Part shown: in pieces, positions 1-6,508 of the stretch
How the letters are laid out: each line of letters starts with the position of its first letter
Numbering within the stretch: position 1 is the stretch's first letter
Source: Ruminiclostridium sp.
GTDB taxonomy: Bacteria; Bacillota_A; Clostridia; Oscillospirales; Oscillospiraceae
Length of the DNA: 6,508 nt
NCBI GenBank assembly: GCA_017521345.1
Contig: JAFXCU010000093.1
Coordinates: 1 to 6,508 of the forward strand
Reading direction: 5' to 3'
The notes under the pieces: generated by a model
Seen by the model: only the letters and a program-made list of their open reading frames with translations
Databases searched by the model: none
Told to the model about the DNA's origin: nothing
Translations under genes and position numbers: made by a program

Positions 1-62
1 CGCGACCTCTGCGGCCGCAGCAGTAAGGTTCTGTTTACCTGCCAACAGGGATAATACTTGTT

Positions 63-93
63 CACGATAAAATGGGTTAACCATTATATCGTG
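63..93. repeat. Near-perfect inverted repeat upstream of the TRAP permease
   Basis: Two 13-base arms (63-75 and 81-93) pair at 12 of 13 positions, with one A-A mismatch, around the 5-base loop GTTAA. The outer CACGATA/TATCGTG arms are perfect. The repeat ends 17 bases before the ribosome binding site of the permease gene. No T run follows, so it is a poor intrinsic terminator. It could be a protein-binding operator or, if the permease is co-transcribed with an upstream gene, an intercistronic mRNA hairpin. In TAXI-TRAP loci the substrate-binding protein gene often precedes the permease, and hairpins between binding-protein and permease genes are known to set unequal expression. That role is inference here. 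Confidence 0.6.
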
Positions 94-109
94 CCATATT
101 TTAGAGAAA

Positions 110-116
110 GGGAGGT
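110..116 (+). promoter_or_regulatory. Ribosome binding site of the TRAP permease
   Basis: GGGAGGT lies 8 bases before the ATG at 125. This strong site fixes the start in the frame that is later broken, and shows that the N-terminal piece belongs to the real gene. The ATG at 268, in the downstream frame, has no comparable site. Confidence 0.8.
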
Positions 117-124
117 AGGTAAAC

Positions 125-2103
125 ATGCCGCTGTTTGGTAAGAAGAAGGCAAAGGACCCTGAGGTCGAATTCGAGTACGAAGAGATCGCAGCGGACGAAT
201 CCGTGGATATGGAAGCGGACGTCCAGGCCGTTATGGAAAAGTACGACCGTGAGTCCAACGTGCGTGTGTGGGACGGCATCCCCAAGACCGTCGTGCGCTA
301 CATGCTGGTGGCCTTTGCCATCTACAGTATTCTGCTGAACTTTGGTCTGAACTGGGAGACCAGAATCGAGCGTGCTTCCTTCGTAGGCATTCTGGTGTTC
401 CTGACCTTCATCGTGTTCCCCGCCCAGAAGGTGGCCGCAAAAAGCTCAACTATATTCCCTGGTATGACGTGATCCTGGCCGTTTTGGGCGGAGGCAGCTA
501 TTTCTACTTCGTCTTCAACCTGGACAAGATCATCGCCAACACCATCCGCCTGGAGCCCATTGACCTGGCCATCGGCATCATCGGCGTTCTGGTCACTCTG
601 GAGGCCTGCCGCCGTGCTGTCGGTATCCCCATCGTCATTGTCTCCTCGCTCTTTATCATCTATATGGTGGCCTTTACGGGCAAGCCCCTGGTCATCAACG
701 TGTACAACCTGTTCTACACCACCGAAGGTGTCATCGGCACCCCCATCCGTGCCTGCTCCACCTTCATCGTTCTGTTCGTTATCTTTGGTGCCTTCCTGGA
801 GCGGACGGGCATCTCCCAATTCTTCATTGAGTTGGCAAACTCCATTGCAGGCGGCTCCAGCGGCGGTCCTGCAAAGGTGGCTGTCATCTCCTCCGCCCTG
901 TGCGGCATGGTCTCCGGTTCCTCTGTCGGCAACACCGTTACCACCGGTTCCGTTACCATCCCCATGATGAAGAAGAACGGCTTCCGTCCGGAATTTGCCG
1001 GCGCAGTTGAGGCAGCCTCTTCCACAGGTGGCCAGATCATGCCCCCTATCATGGGTGCGGCGGCCTTCCTAATGGTGGAATACACGGGCTTCGACTATGG
1101 CTACATTGCAGTCCGTGCCATCCTGCCCGCGGCTCTGTACTTTGCCGGCATCTTCATTGCTGTCCACCTGGAGGCAAAGCGCATGGGCCTGAAGGGTCTG
1201 TCCCGTGAGGAACTGCCCAAGTTCCTGCCCCTGCTGCTGAAGAAGGGTTATCTGCTGATCCCCCTGATCCTGCTGGTCATCATGATGATGAAAACCACCA
1301 TGTCCCTGGCAGCTATCATTGCTACCGGTGCAGCCATCGTGGTCAGCATGTTCAACAAGGACACCCGCATGAATCTGACCAAGTTCTTCGATGCTCTGGA
1401 GAACGGCGCTCGCTCCACCCTGACCGTCGGTATCGCCTGTGCTGTCGCCGGTACCATCGCCTGCGTCATCACCACCACCGGCATCGGTGCAAAGCTGATC
1501 TCCGCCATTGTTGGTCTCTCCGGCGGCGTGGTCATTATTGCCATGTTCCTGACCATGCTCACCTGCATCGTTCTGGGCATGGGTGTTCCCACCACTGCTA
1601 ACTACGTCATCATGGCTACCACCTGCGCTCCCATCCTCATCAAGATGGGTCTGGAGCCTCTGGCAGCCCATATGTTCGTCTTCTACTTCGGTATCGTGGC
1701 CGATATCACTCCCCCTGTTGCCCTGGCTGCCTATGCAGGTTCTGCCATTGCAAAGTCCAAGCCCATGAAGACGGCAATTACAGCAACCACCCTGGCCATT
1801 GCGGCCTTCATCGTCCCCTACTGCTTCGGCCTGAACCCGGCACTGCTGTTCGTAAACTGCACGGTGTTCCAGGCTGTTCAGGCAACCATCACTGCTTTCC
1901 TGGGCGTGTTTGGTGTGGCGGCCGGTCTCCGCGGCTATGTCTTCTCCAACTTGAAGGTATGGCAGCGGCTGGTCATCATCGCCGGCGGTCTGACTCTGGT
2001 CTATCCCGGCACTGTGACCGACATCATCGGTATCATTCTGGTCTTCGGCGTCTGCTTCCTGAGCAAGGCACTCGCCAAGAAGAACACCCCCGCAGCAGCT
2101 TAA
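125..2103 (+). CDS. TRAP transporter fused permease (4TM/12TM, TAXI-type), frame broken by one base
   Basis: This is the membrane permease of a tripartite ATP-independent periplasmic (TRAP) transporter, with DctQ-like and DctM-like parts fused, as in TAXI-type systems. The family imports organic acids or similar solutes using an ion gradient and an extracytoplasmic binding protein. The substrate cannot be read here. Frame 2 runs from the ATG at 125 to a stop at 470-472. The homologous protein continues in frame 1 to the TAA at 2101-2103, and adding one A to the run at 439-443 gives 659 residues. Corrected numbering: acidic cytoplasmic N-terminus 1-50 with KYDRESN (39-45), membrane helices from about 58, IPWYD (111-115), GGSSGGPA (243-250), GMVSGSSVGN (261-270), SSTGGQIMPP (299-308), GMGVPTTANY (485-494) and DITPP (527-531). 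The break falls between helices 2 and 3, so as written no intact permease is made. No binding-protein gene is visible in the window. Family call is firm; whether the gene is broken in the cell is open. Confidence 0.88.
439..443 (+). other. Frameshift site in the TRAP permease (A run one base short)
   Basis: The upstream frame reads GCC GCA AAA AGC and soon stops. The downstream frame reads AAA AAG CTC AAC TAT and gives the expected KKLNYIPWYD. With six A's instead of five the protein reads continuously through ...QKVAAKKLNYIPWYD. The shift is therefore best explained by loss of one A from a homopolymer, through sequencing or assembly error, mutation or slippage. The heptamer in the reading phase is A AAA AGC, not the classical A AAA AAG slip signal, so programmed -1 frameshifting is less likely. 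Confidence 0.85.
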
Positions 2104-2111
2104 ATCACATG

Positions 2112-2155
2112 AAAAAACCGTTGGTTTTCAGAACTCTGAAAACCAACGGTTTTTT
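2112..2155. terminator. Bidirectional intrinsic terminator
   Basis: Arms 2112-2131 and 2136-2155 pair perfectly over 20 bases around the 4-base loop AACT. The arm begins with six A's and ends with six T's, so the hairpin has a U tract when transcribed from either strand. It starts 9 bases after the permease stop and ends 8 bases before the LysR stop on the other strand. It thus serves both convergent genes. Confidence 0.95.
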
Positions 2156-2163
2156 ATTTGCTG

Positions 2164-3039
2164 TCATTCAAATTGCATCAGCAGGTCAGCGGCCGGGTTG
2201 GAGTTGGTGGCCAGGCGCATCATGTCGTACCGGGTATGCTCGCCCATATTCATCTTCATGCGGACCAGGTTGTCCTCCCGCTCGTCATGGAGCAGGTCGG
2301 GCACGATGGCCACGCCGTGGCGGGCCCGGACCATCAGAAGCTGGGCGTTGGTGCTGTTGGTCTGAGAGACCCGTTCGGGGACTACGCCGAACTCTTTCCG
2401 GAGCATCTCCTGGAGCATTTCGATGGAGTTGGGGCCGTCGTTCTCGCAGTTGGTCACCAGGCACTCGCCCTGCAGGATGGCGGCAGCATCCCCGGGGGGA
2501 TACTTGTCGGCAATGGTCTTGTCGGCCACCAGATAGTTGGTGGACTCGAACATGGGCCGGGACAGGAGGGACTCCTTGGAGAAAGCCTCCTCACAGAGAC
2601 GGTTGCCCAGAATCACGTCCAGCTCACCGGATTTCAGCTTTTCCACCAGAGTGCTGTAGGCGTACTGGAAGATATCCACCTTGATCTCCGGATGGGCGAT
2701 CAGGAACCGGGAGAAGAAATCCTCGGTCCGGCGGTACTCATACATGCCGATGCCAACCTTTACGTAGCCGCTGTACTGCTCCTGGATGGCCACCATGCGC
2801 TTCTTGGTGTCGTCGTAGTACCGGAGCATGAAGGAGGCCCGCTCGTAGAAGAACTTGCCTGCGTCAGTCAGAGAGACCGAGTGGGCGTTGCGGTTGAAGA
2901 GCCGTACCTGGAGCTTGTTTTCCAGGGATGCGATATACTGGCTGATGGCCGTCTGGGTCACAGAGTGGGTGGCCGCAGCCTGGGTGAAACTCAGGCATTC
3001 CGCCAGAGTGATGAAGTACTCGATTTTCTTGTTCAGCAT
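2164..3039 (-). CDS. LysR-family transcriptional regulator
   Basis: This encodes a 291-residue LysR-type DNA-binding regulator, the usual length for the family. The N-terminal winged helix-turn-helix spans about residues 1-60. Its recognition region is FTQAAATHSVTQTAISQYI (18-36), followed by LENKLQVRLFNR (39-50) and LTDAG (57-61). From about residue 90 (GYVKVGIGMYEYRR) the protein is the two-lobed effector-binding domain, with LKSGELDVILG and a later MVRARHGVAIVPD typical of the family. The ATG at 3039 is chosen because a strong GGAGGGG site lies 6 bases upstream and because family members begin just before the first helix. An in-frame ATG at 3087 would add 16 residues without a good site and would overlap the predicted promoter. 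The gene is convergent with the TRAP permease and divergent from pyrC. LysR regulators often control a divergent neighbour and themselves, but the target and effector cannot be read from sequence. Confidence 0.93.
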   Translation of the reverse strand: MLNKKIEYFITLAECLSFTQAAATHSVTQTAISQYIASLENKLQVRLFNRNAHSVSLTDAGKFFYERASFMLRYYDDTKKRMVAIQEQYSGYVKVGIGMYEYRRTEDFFSRFLIAHPEIKVDIFQYAYSTLVEKLKSGELDVILGNRLCEEAFSKESLLSRPMFESTNYLVADKTIADKYPPGDAAAILQGECLVTNCENDGPNSIEMLQEMLRKEFGVVPERVSQTNSTNAQLLMVRARHGVAIVPDLLHDEREDNLVRMKMNMGEHTRYDMMRLATNSNPAADLLMQFE

Positions 3040-3045
3040 AAACGT

Positions 3046-3052
3046 CCCCTCC
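3046..3052 (-). promoter_or_regulatory. Ribosome binding site of the LysR gene
   Basis: On the minus strand GGAGGGG stands 6 bases before the ATG at 3039. It decides the start in favour of the 291-residue form over the longer reading from 3087. Confidence 0.8.
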
Positions 3053-3085
3053 GCAGGACAGGAAAGGCAAAAACTGTCTGTCCTC

Positions 3086-3114
3086 ATTGTACACTACTTT
3101 TCCGGAAAAGACAA
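3086..3114 (-). promoter_or_regulatory. Predicted sigma-A promoter of the LysR gene
   Basis: On the minus strand a -35-like TTGTCT (3114-3109) is followed after 17 bases by the -10 TACAAT (3091-3086), which matches the consensus at 5 of 6 positions. Transcription would start near 3079, about 40 bases before the LysR ATG. This is a sequence-based prediction only. Confidence 0.6.
3097..3110. promoter_or_regulatory. Perfect 14-bp palindrome in the LysR promoter (candidate operator)
   Basis: CTTTTCCGGAAAAG is a perfect 14-base palindrome with no spacer. It sits between the predicted -35 and -10 elements of the LysR promoter and about 29 bases upstream of the pyrC -35. A dimeric regulator bound here would cover the LysR promoter, which fits autorepression. 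The binding protein is not known. The palindrome does not closely resemble the usual T-N11-A LysR box, so another repressor is also possible. Confidence 0.45.
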
Positions 3115-3138
3115 ATAGGTTTTTACGAGGATTTTGAA

Positions 3139-3167
3139 TTGACAGATTTCTCTGTATCTGGTACCAT
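3139..3167 (+). promoter_or_regulatory. Predicted sigma-A promoter of the pyr operon (extended -10)
   Basis: A perfect -35 TTGACA (3139-3144) is followed by a 17-base spacer and the -10 TACCAT (3162-3167; 4 of 6 matches). A TG dinucleotide at 3159-3160 supplies the extended -10 motif TGn. The start should be near 3174, leaving a leader of only about 45 bases before pyrC. That is too short for a PyrR-type terminator/antiterminator attenuator. Confidence 0.7.
3142..3155. promoter_or_regulatory. Inverted repeat in the pyrC promoter spacer (possible operator)
   Basis: ACAGA-N4-TCTGT is a perfect 5-base inverted repeat (3142-3146 and 3151-3155). It overlaps the end of the -35 and the first part of the spacer, where a bound protein would block RNA polymerase. 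The arms are short, so chance is a real possibility. Confidence 0.25.
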
Positions 3168-3202
3168 ATAAAAGATAAAATTGCAATATCATGCGTAAGC
3201 AA

Positions 3203-3208
3203 GGGAGG
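3203..3208 (+). promoter_or_regulatory. Ribosome binding site of pyrC
   Basis: GGGAGG lies 10 bases before the ATG at 3219, and no competing in-frame start has a comparable site. It supports the 424-residue form of PyrC. Confidence 0.75.
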
Positions 3209-3218
3209 AAGAAAACCT

Positions 3219-4493
3219 ATGAAGCTTCTTCTGAAAAACATGACTGTGTTCCGGAACAATGCAGCCGAAACGGTCTCTGTCCTTGTTGACCAGGGCCGTA
3301 TTATTTCCATTTCCAAGGAAGTGCCTGCTGTTTCTGACGCACGTGTGATTGAATTTGATCATGGTTGTTTGTTCCCGGGTTTCGTGGATGTGCATGTGCA
3401 TCTTCGTGAGCCGGGTTTTTCGTACAAAGAGACCATCGGCACCGGCACCAGGGCGGCAGCCCGGGGCGGCTTTACTTCGGTCTGCCCCATGCCCAACCTG
3501 AAGCCCGTGCCTGACAGCGTGGAGAACCTCCAGCTGGAGCTGGACATCATCCGGAAGGATGCCCTGATCCATGTCTATCCTTATGGTGCCATCACCGTGG
3601 GCCAGAAGGGCGAGGTCATGGCCGACCTGGAGGGCATGGCCCCCAATGTGGCCGGTTACTCTGACGACGGCAAGGGCGTCCAGAGGGACGAGATGATGAA
3701 GGAGGCCATGAGACGGGCCAAGGCCCTGGGCAAGCTCATCGTGGCCCACTGTGAGGATGAATCCCTCCTCCATGGCGGTTACATCCACGACGGCGAGTAC
3801 TGCCGCACCCACGGCCACAAGCCCAACGTCTCCGCCAGCGAGTGGAAGCAGGTGGAGCGTGACCTGGAGCTGGTCCGGGAGACCGGCTGCGCCTATCACA
3901 TCTGCCACGTGTCCACCAAGGAGACGGTGGAGCTGGTCCGCAAGGCCAAGGCCGAAGGTCTGGATGTGACCTGTGAGACCACCCCTCATTATCTGGTCTT
4001 TAATGACTCCATGCTCCAGGAGGACGGCCGGTTCAAGATGAATCCCCCCATCCGTGGAGAGGAGGACCGTCAGGCCCTCATCGCCGGTTTGCTGGATGGC
4101 ACCGTAGACATGATCGCCACCGACCATGCCCCCCACTCCGCCGAGGAGAAGTCCAAGGGCCTGGCCGGGAGCTACTTCGGCATCGTGGGTCTGGAGACCG
4201 CCTTCCCTGTGGTGTACACCGAGCTGGTGAAGCCCGGCATCCTCACCATGGAGCAGGCCATCGACCTGATGTCCACCAACCCCGCCAAGCGGTTCGGCAT
4301 CGGCGCACCTCTGGAAGAGGGGGCTGTGGCAGACCTGACCGTCTTTGACCTGGACGCAAGCTATACCGTGGACCCCGAGGACTTCCAGACTATGGGCAAG
4401 AGTTCTCCCTTTACCGGCCGCACGGTCTTTGGAAAATGCCTGCTGACCCTCTCCGATGGCGAGATCGTCTGGCAGGAAGAAGGAGGAAACTAA
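3219..4493 (+). CDS. pyrC: Dihydroorotase, class I (PyrC)
   Basis: Dihydroorotase is a cytoplasmic zinc amidohydrolase that reversibly closes N-carbamoyl-L-aspartate to L-dihydroorotate, the third step of UMP synthesis. The protein has 424 residues, normal for the class I enzymes of Gram-positive bacteria. FPGFVDVHVHLREPG (52-66) holds the metal-binding H59 and H61 and the substrate-binding R63. SDDGKG (148-153) carries the D151 metal bridge expected in this class. H177 (VAHCED), H230 (ICHVSTKE) and D302 (TDHAPHS) complete the usual active site. MPNLKP (91-96) is also typical. It is the first gene of the operon, read from the extended -10 promoter at 3139-3167. Three bases separate its stop from the GTG of pyrK, and its 3' end contains the pyrK ribosome binding site. 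The first 200 bases are less GC-rich than the rest, which may keep the translation start unstructured. All key residues are present, so it should be active. Allantoinase and hydantoinase are related but the motifs and neighbours favour dihydroorotase. Confidence 0.97.
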   Translation: MKLLLKNMTVFRNNAAETVSVLVDQGRIISISKEVPAVSDARVIEFDHGCLFPGFVDVHVHLREPGFSYKETIGTGTRAAARGGFTSVCPMPNLKPVPDSVENLQLELDIIRKDALIHVYPYGAITVGQKGEVMADLEGMAPNVAGYSDDGKGVQRDEMMKEAMRRAKALGKLIVAHCEDESLLHGGYIHDGEYCRTHGHKPNVSASEWKQVERDLELVRETGCAYHICHVSTKETVELVRKAKAEGLDVTCETTPHYLVFNDSMLQEDGRFKMNPPIRGEEDRQALIAGLLDGTVDMIATDHAPHSAEEKSKGLAGSYFGIVGLETAFPVVYTELVKPGILTMEQAIDLMSTNPAKRFGIGAPLEEGAVADLTVFDLDASYTVDPEDFQTMGKSSPFTGRTVFGKCLLTLSDGEIVWQEEGGN

Positions 4494-4496
4494 GCT

Positions 4497-5228
4497 GTGA
4501 AACGAGGCCTCTTTACTGTAGAAGTCAATGAGAAGCTGGCCCCCGGCACCTTCCGGATGGTCCTGGCAGGGGATACCTCTGCCATCACCGGCCCCGGTCA
4601 GTTTGTGAACATCGCCCTGGAGGGCAAGTTCCTCCGCCGTCCCATTTCCGTGTGTGACTATGCAGAGGGCAGCCTGACCATCATCTATAAGGTGGTGGGC
4701 AAGGGCACCGACCAGATGAGCCGTATGGCCGCAGGCACCGTGTTGGACATCCTCACCGGCCTGGGCAACGGCTACGACCTGGACAAGTCCGGAGATACCC
4801 CTCTGCTCATCGGCGGCGGTGCAGGCGTGCCCCCCATGTATAACCTGGCCAAGAAATTGGTCTCTCAGGGCAAGAAGCCCTCTGTGATCCTGGGCTTCAA
4901 CAAGGCCGAGGAGCTCTTCCTGGAAGAGGAGTTCAAGGCTCTGGGCCTTTCTGTCACCGTGGCCACCGCTGACGGCTCCCTGGGCGTCAAGGGCTTTGTC
5001 ACCGACGCCATGCCCGCAGAAGGCTACACCCACATCTACACCTGCGGCCCCGAGCCTATGCTCAAGGCCATCTATGATAAGTCCGTGACCTCCGGTCAGT
5101 TCAGCTTTGAGGAGCGCATGGGCTGCGGCTTCGGCGCCTGCATGGGTTGCACCTGCAAGACCAAGTACGGCAACAAGCGTATCTGCCGGGAAGGCCCCGT
5201 TCTGGAGAAGGAGGAGATCATATGGTAA
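4497..5228 (+). CDS. pyrK: Dihydroorotate dehydrogenase B, electron transfer subunit (PyrK)
   Basis: PyrK is the iron-sulfur flavoprotein that passes electrons from PyrD to NAD+ in the heterotetrameric class 1B dihydroorotate dehydrogenase. The protein has 243 residues. The N-terminal FAD-binding barrel contains LRRPISVCD (46-54), with the RxxS-type flavin motif. The nucleotide-binding part follows with [12 protein letters not shown] (103-114) and YTCGPEPML (181-189). The C-terminal [2Fe-2S] cluster ligands are C210, C215, C218 and C230 ([11 protein letters not shown], then ICREGPV). An extra C220 lies beside the cluster. The start is GTG at 4497, placed 10 bases after AGGAGG (4481-4486), which lies inside the pyrC end. 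The 3' end overlaps pyrD by 7 bases, which fits the need for equal amounts of the two subunits. Related FAD/NAD(P)-binding subunits exist, for example in sulfide dehydrogenase-type enzymes, but the adjacent pyrD settles the call. Confidence 0.96.
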   Translation: MKRGLFTVEVNEKLAPGTFRMVLAGDTSAITGPGQFVNIALEGKFLRRPISVCDYAEGSLTIIYKVVGKGTDQMSRMAAGTVLDILTGLGNGYDLDKSGDTPLLIGGGAGVPPMYNLAKKLVSQGKKPSVILGFNKAEELFLEEEFKALGLSVTVATADGSLGVKGFVTDAMPAEGYTHIYTCGPEPMLKAIYDKSVTSGQFSFEERMGCGFGACMGCTCKTKYGNKRICREGPVLEKEEIIW

Positions 5229-6133
5229 AGACAGCAGTGACCCTCAGCGGCGTGCAGCTGGATAACCCCGTCATCCCCGCCAGCGGCACCTTCGGCTTCG
5301 GCTATGAGTTTGCCGAGTGGTACGACATCAACTGCCTGGGTGCCATCAGCGTCAAGGGCACCACCCGGGAGCCCCGCTTCGGCAACCCCGCACCCCGCAT
5401 TGCAGAGACTCCCGGCGGCATGCTCAATGCGGTGGGACTTCAGAACCCCGGCATCGACAAGGTGGTGGCAGAGGAACTGCCCCGTCTGCGTGAGATCTAC
5501 TCCAAGCCCATCCTGGCCAACATCAGCGGATTCTCTCTGGATGAGTTCGTGGAGTGCTGCGCCAAGGCAGACGCATCCCCCCACACCAACATCATCGAGG
5601 TCAACGTCAGCTGCCCCAACGTCCACCACGGCGGCATGAGCTTCGGCACCGACCCCAACATGGTCTACAACGTGACCAAATCTGTAAAAGAGGTCTGCAA
5701 GAAGCCTGTTTATGTAAAGCTGTCCCCCAATGTCACCGACATCGTCTCCATCGCCAAGGCCTGTGAAGAGGGCGGCGCCGACGGTCTGAGCCTCATCAAC
5801 ACCCTTATGGGTATGCGCCTGGATATCAAGAAGCGCAAGCCCATTCTGGCCAACCTCACCGGCGGCCTGTCCGGCCCTGCGGTCTTCCCTGTGGCGGTCC
5901 GCATGATCTGGCAGGTGTACGAGGCTGTAAAGCTCCCCATCATCGGTATGGGCGGCGTCCAGACCGCAGAGGACGTCATCGAAATGATGCTGGCCGGCGC
6001 CACTGCCGTCCAGGTGGGTGCCGCTAACTTGGCCAACCCCTACGCCTGCAAGGAAATCATCGACAATCTCCCCGTCGTTATGGAACGCCTGGGGATTCAT
6101 GACTTAACAGAAATTATCGGAGGTGCCCACTAA
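5222..6133 (+). CDS. pyrD: Dihydroorotate dehydrogenase class 1B, catalytic subunit (PyrD)
   Basis: PyrD is the FMN-containing barrel subunit that oxidises dihydroorotate to orotate in the cytoplasm; with PyrK it uses NAD+ as acceptor. The protein has 303 residues, usual for class 1B. Visible motifs are [13 protein letters not shown] (15-27), SVKGTT (43-48) with K46, [11 protein letters not shown] (67-77), NISGFS (100-105), [13 protein letters not shown] (126-138) with the catalytic-base Cys131 that marks class 1, KLSPN (166-170), LINT (191-194), GGLSGPA (214-220), IIGMGGV (240-246) and [11 protein letters not shown] (263-273). The ATG at 5222 is chosen because AAGGAGG (5208-5214) lies 7 bases upstream and the family begins with this short strand. 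An in-frame ATG at 5147 would extend 25 residues back over the PyrK cluster region and has no similar support. Its stop overlaps the pyrF start by one base (TAATG). Confidence 0.97.
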   Translation: MVKTAVTLSGVQLDNPVIPASGTFGFGYEFAEWYDINCLGAISVKGTTREPRFGNPAPRIAETPGGMLNAVGLQNPGIDKVVAEELPRLREIYSKPILANISGFSLDEFVECCAKADASPHTNIIEVNVSCPNVHHGGMSFGTDPNMVYNVTKSVKEVCKKPVYVKLSPNVTDIVSIAKACEEGGADGLSLINTLMGMRLDIKKRKPILANLTGGLSGPAVFPVAVRMIWQVYEAVKLPIIGMGGVQTAEDVIEMMLAGATAVQVGAANLANPYACKEIIDNLPVVMERLGIHDLTEIIGGAH

Positions 6134-6508
6134 TGGGAAAAGACGTCATCATCGCCTGCGACTTCAGCAGCAAGGAAGAAACCCTGGCTTTCCTGGATAA
6201 GTTCTCCGGCAAGAAGCCCTATGTGAAGATCGGTATGGAGCTCTTCTATGCAGAAGGTCCCTCCATCGTCAAGGAGATCAAGGCCCGCGGCCACCAGATT
6301 TTCCTGGACCTGAAGCTCCACGACATCCCCAACACCGTCAAGAAGTCCATGAACGTCCTGTCCCGTCTGGATGTTGACATGGTGAACCTCCACGCAGCCG
6401 GCACCCGTGCCATGATGGAGGGCGCCCTGGAGGGCGTGACCCGTCCTGATGGCACCCGTCCTCTGGTCATCGCTGTCACCCAGCTGACCTCCACCAGCGA
6501 GGAGCGCA
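6133..6508 (+). CDS. pyrF: Orotidine 5'-phosphate decarboxylase (PyrF), 5' part only
   Basis: PyrF removes CO2 from OMP to give UMP, the last step of the pathway. The first 125 codons are present and the gene runs off the window; the family is usually about 230-240 residues, so a little over half is seen. The ATG overlaps the pyrD stop as TAATG and has GGAGGT (6119-6124) 8 bases upstream. IIACDFSS (6-13) carries the substrate-binding Asp10, and YVKIGMELF (30-38) has Lys32. [13 protein letters not shown] (57-69) contains the catalytic D59, K61 and D64 of the D-x-K-x-x-D signature. NLHAAG (85-90) and VTQLTS (115-120) also fit. These are features of the shorter (type 1) bacterial decarboxylase. 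It is the last visible gene of the operon; pyrE could follow. Confidence 0.95.
   Translation, partial: MGKDVIIACDFSSKEETLAFLDKFSGKKPYVKIGMELFYAEGPSIVKEIKARGHQIFLDLKLHDIPNTVKKSMNVLSRLDVDMVNLHAAGTRAMMEGALEGVTRPDGTRPLVIAVTQLTSTSEER

Noticed and set aside
9..20. Perfect 12-base palindrome CTGCGGCCGCAG.
   Set aside because: It is short and GC-rich, close to the window edge and possibly inside a coding end; nothing ties it to a function.
1..62. Possible 3' end of an upstream gene (frame 1 open to a TAA at 52-54; frame 2 to 68-70; frame 3 to 24-26).
   Set aside because: All three frames are open for a short way and none gives a recognisable C-terminus, so no gene call can be supported. A TAXI binding-protein gene upstream would be expected but cannot be shown.
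268..445. Separate start at ATG 268 for the downstream TRAP frame.
   Set aside because: The 268-438 part of that frame does not resemble permease and has no ribosome binding site, while the overlapping frame from 125 encodes the expected helices. The true link is a frameshift at 439-443.
439..445. Programmed -1 ribosomal frameshift.
   Set aside because: The phased heptamer is A AAA AGC, which lacks good A-site re-pairing. TRAP fused permeases are not known to need frameshifting. A homopolymer indel is simpler.
3112..3136. Weak inverted repeat CAAA...TTTG upstream of the pyrC promoter as a LysR box.
   Set aside because: Only four bases pair at wide spacing in AT-rich DNA, so it cannot be told from chance.
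2158..3171. Long plus-strand open frame over the LysR gene.
   Set aside because: It is antisense to a clear LysR family protein, has no recognisable domain, and arises from GC-biased third positions.
3181..3202. TTGC...GCAA hairpin in the pyrC leader as a translational switch.
   Set aside because: Only a 4-bp stem with an 14-base loop and no alternative pairing seen; too weak to call.
3189..5033. 614-codon minus-strand open frame opposite pyrC and pyrK.
   Set aside because: It is rich in His, Gly, Gln and Asp as expected from antisense reading of GC-biased codons. It lies fully across two well-supported enzymes.
5096..6100. 334-codon minus-strand open frame opposite pyrD.
   Set aside because: Same antisense artefact; pyrD on the other strand has all family motifs.

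Overview
The window looks like a chromosomal segment of a Gram-positive, clostridial gut-type bacterium, probably Oscillospiraceae-like. This is inferred from purine-rich Shine-Dalgarno sites (GGGAGG/AGGAGG), strongly GC-biased third codon positions with AT-rich intergenic DNA, a class 1B dihydroorotate dehydrogenase with its PyrK partner, and a TAXI-type fused TRAP permease. I could not confirm the taxon without a database search.

Layout: (1) 1-124 is the end of an unidentified upstream region, with a near-perfect inverted repeat just before the first gene. (2) 125-2103 (+) is a fused small/large-subunit TRAP transporter permease. Its frame is broken by one missing base in an A run at 439-443; restoring an A gives one 659-residue protein. 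(3) 2112-2155 is a strong bidirectional terminator between two convergent genes. (4) 2164-3039 (-) is a LysR-family regulator. (5) 3040-3218 is a divergent intergenic region with a good sigma-A-type promoter on each strand. Each promoter has an inverted repeat in its -35/-10 spacer. (6) 3219-6508 (+) is a compact pyrimidine biosynthesis operon: pyrC, pyrK, pyrD and the start of pyrF, which runs off the end.

The pyr genes cover consecutive steps of UMP synthesis. PyrC closes carbamoyl-aspartate to dihydroorotate, PyrD with PyrK oxidises it to orotate using NAD+, and PyrF decarboxylates OMP to UMP. PyrE, which makes OMP, is not in view and may lie downstream. The genes are joined by a 3-nt gap, a 7-nt overlap and a 1-nt overlap, so translational coupling is likely.

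I saw no CRISPR array, RNA gene, insertion sequence, phage module or unfamiliar multi-gene system. The points most worth checking are the TRAP permease frameshift and the control region shared by the LysR gene and the pyr operon.
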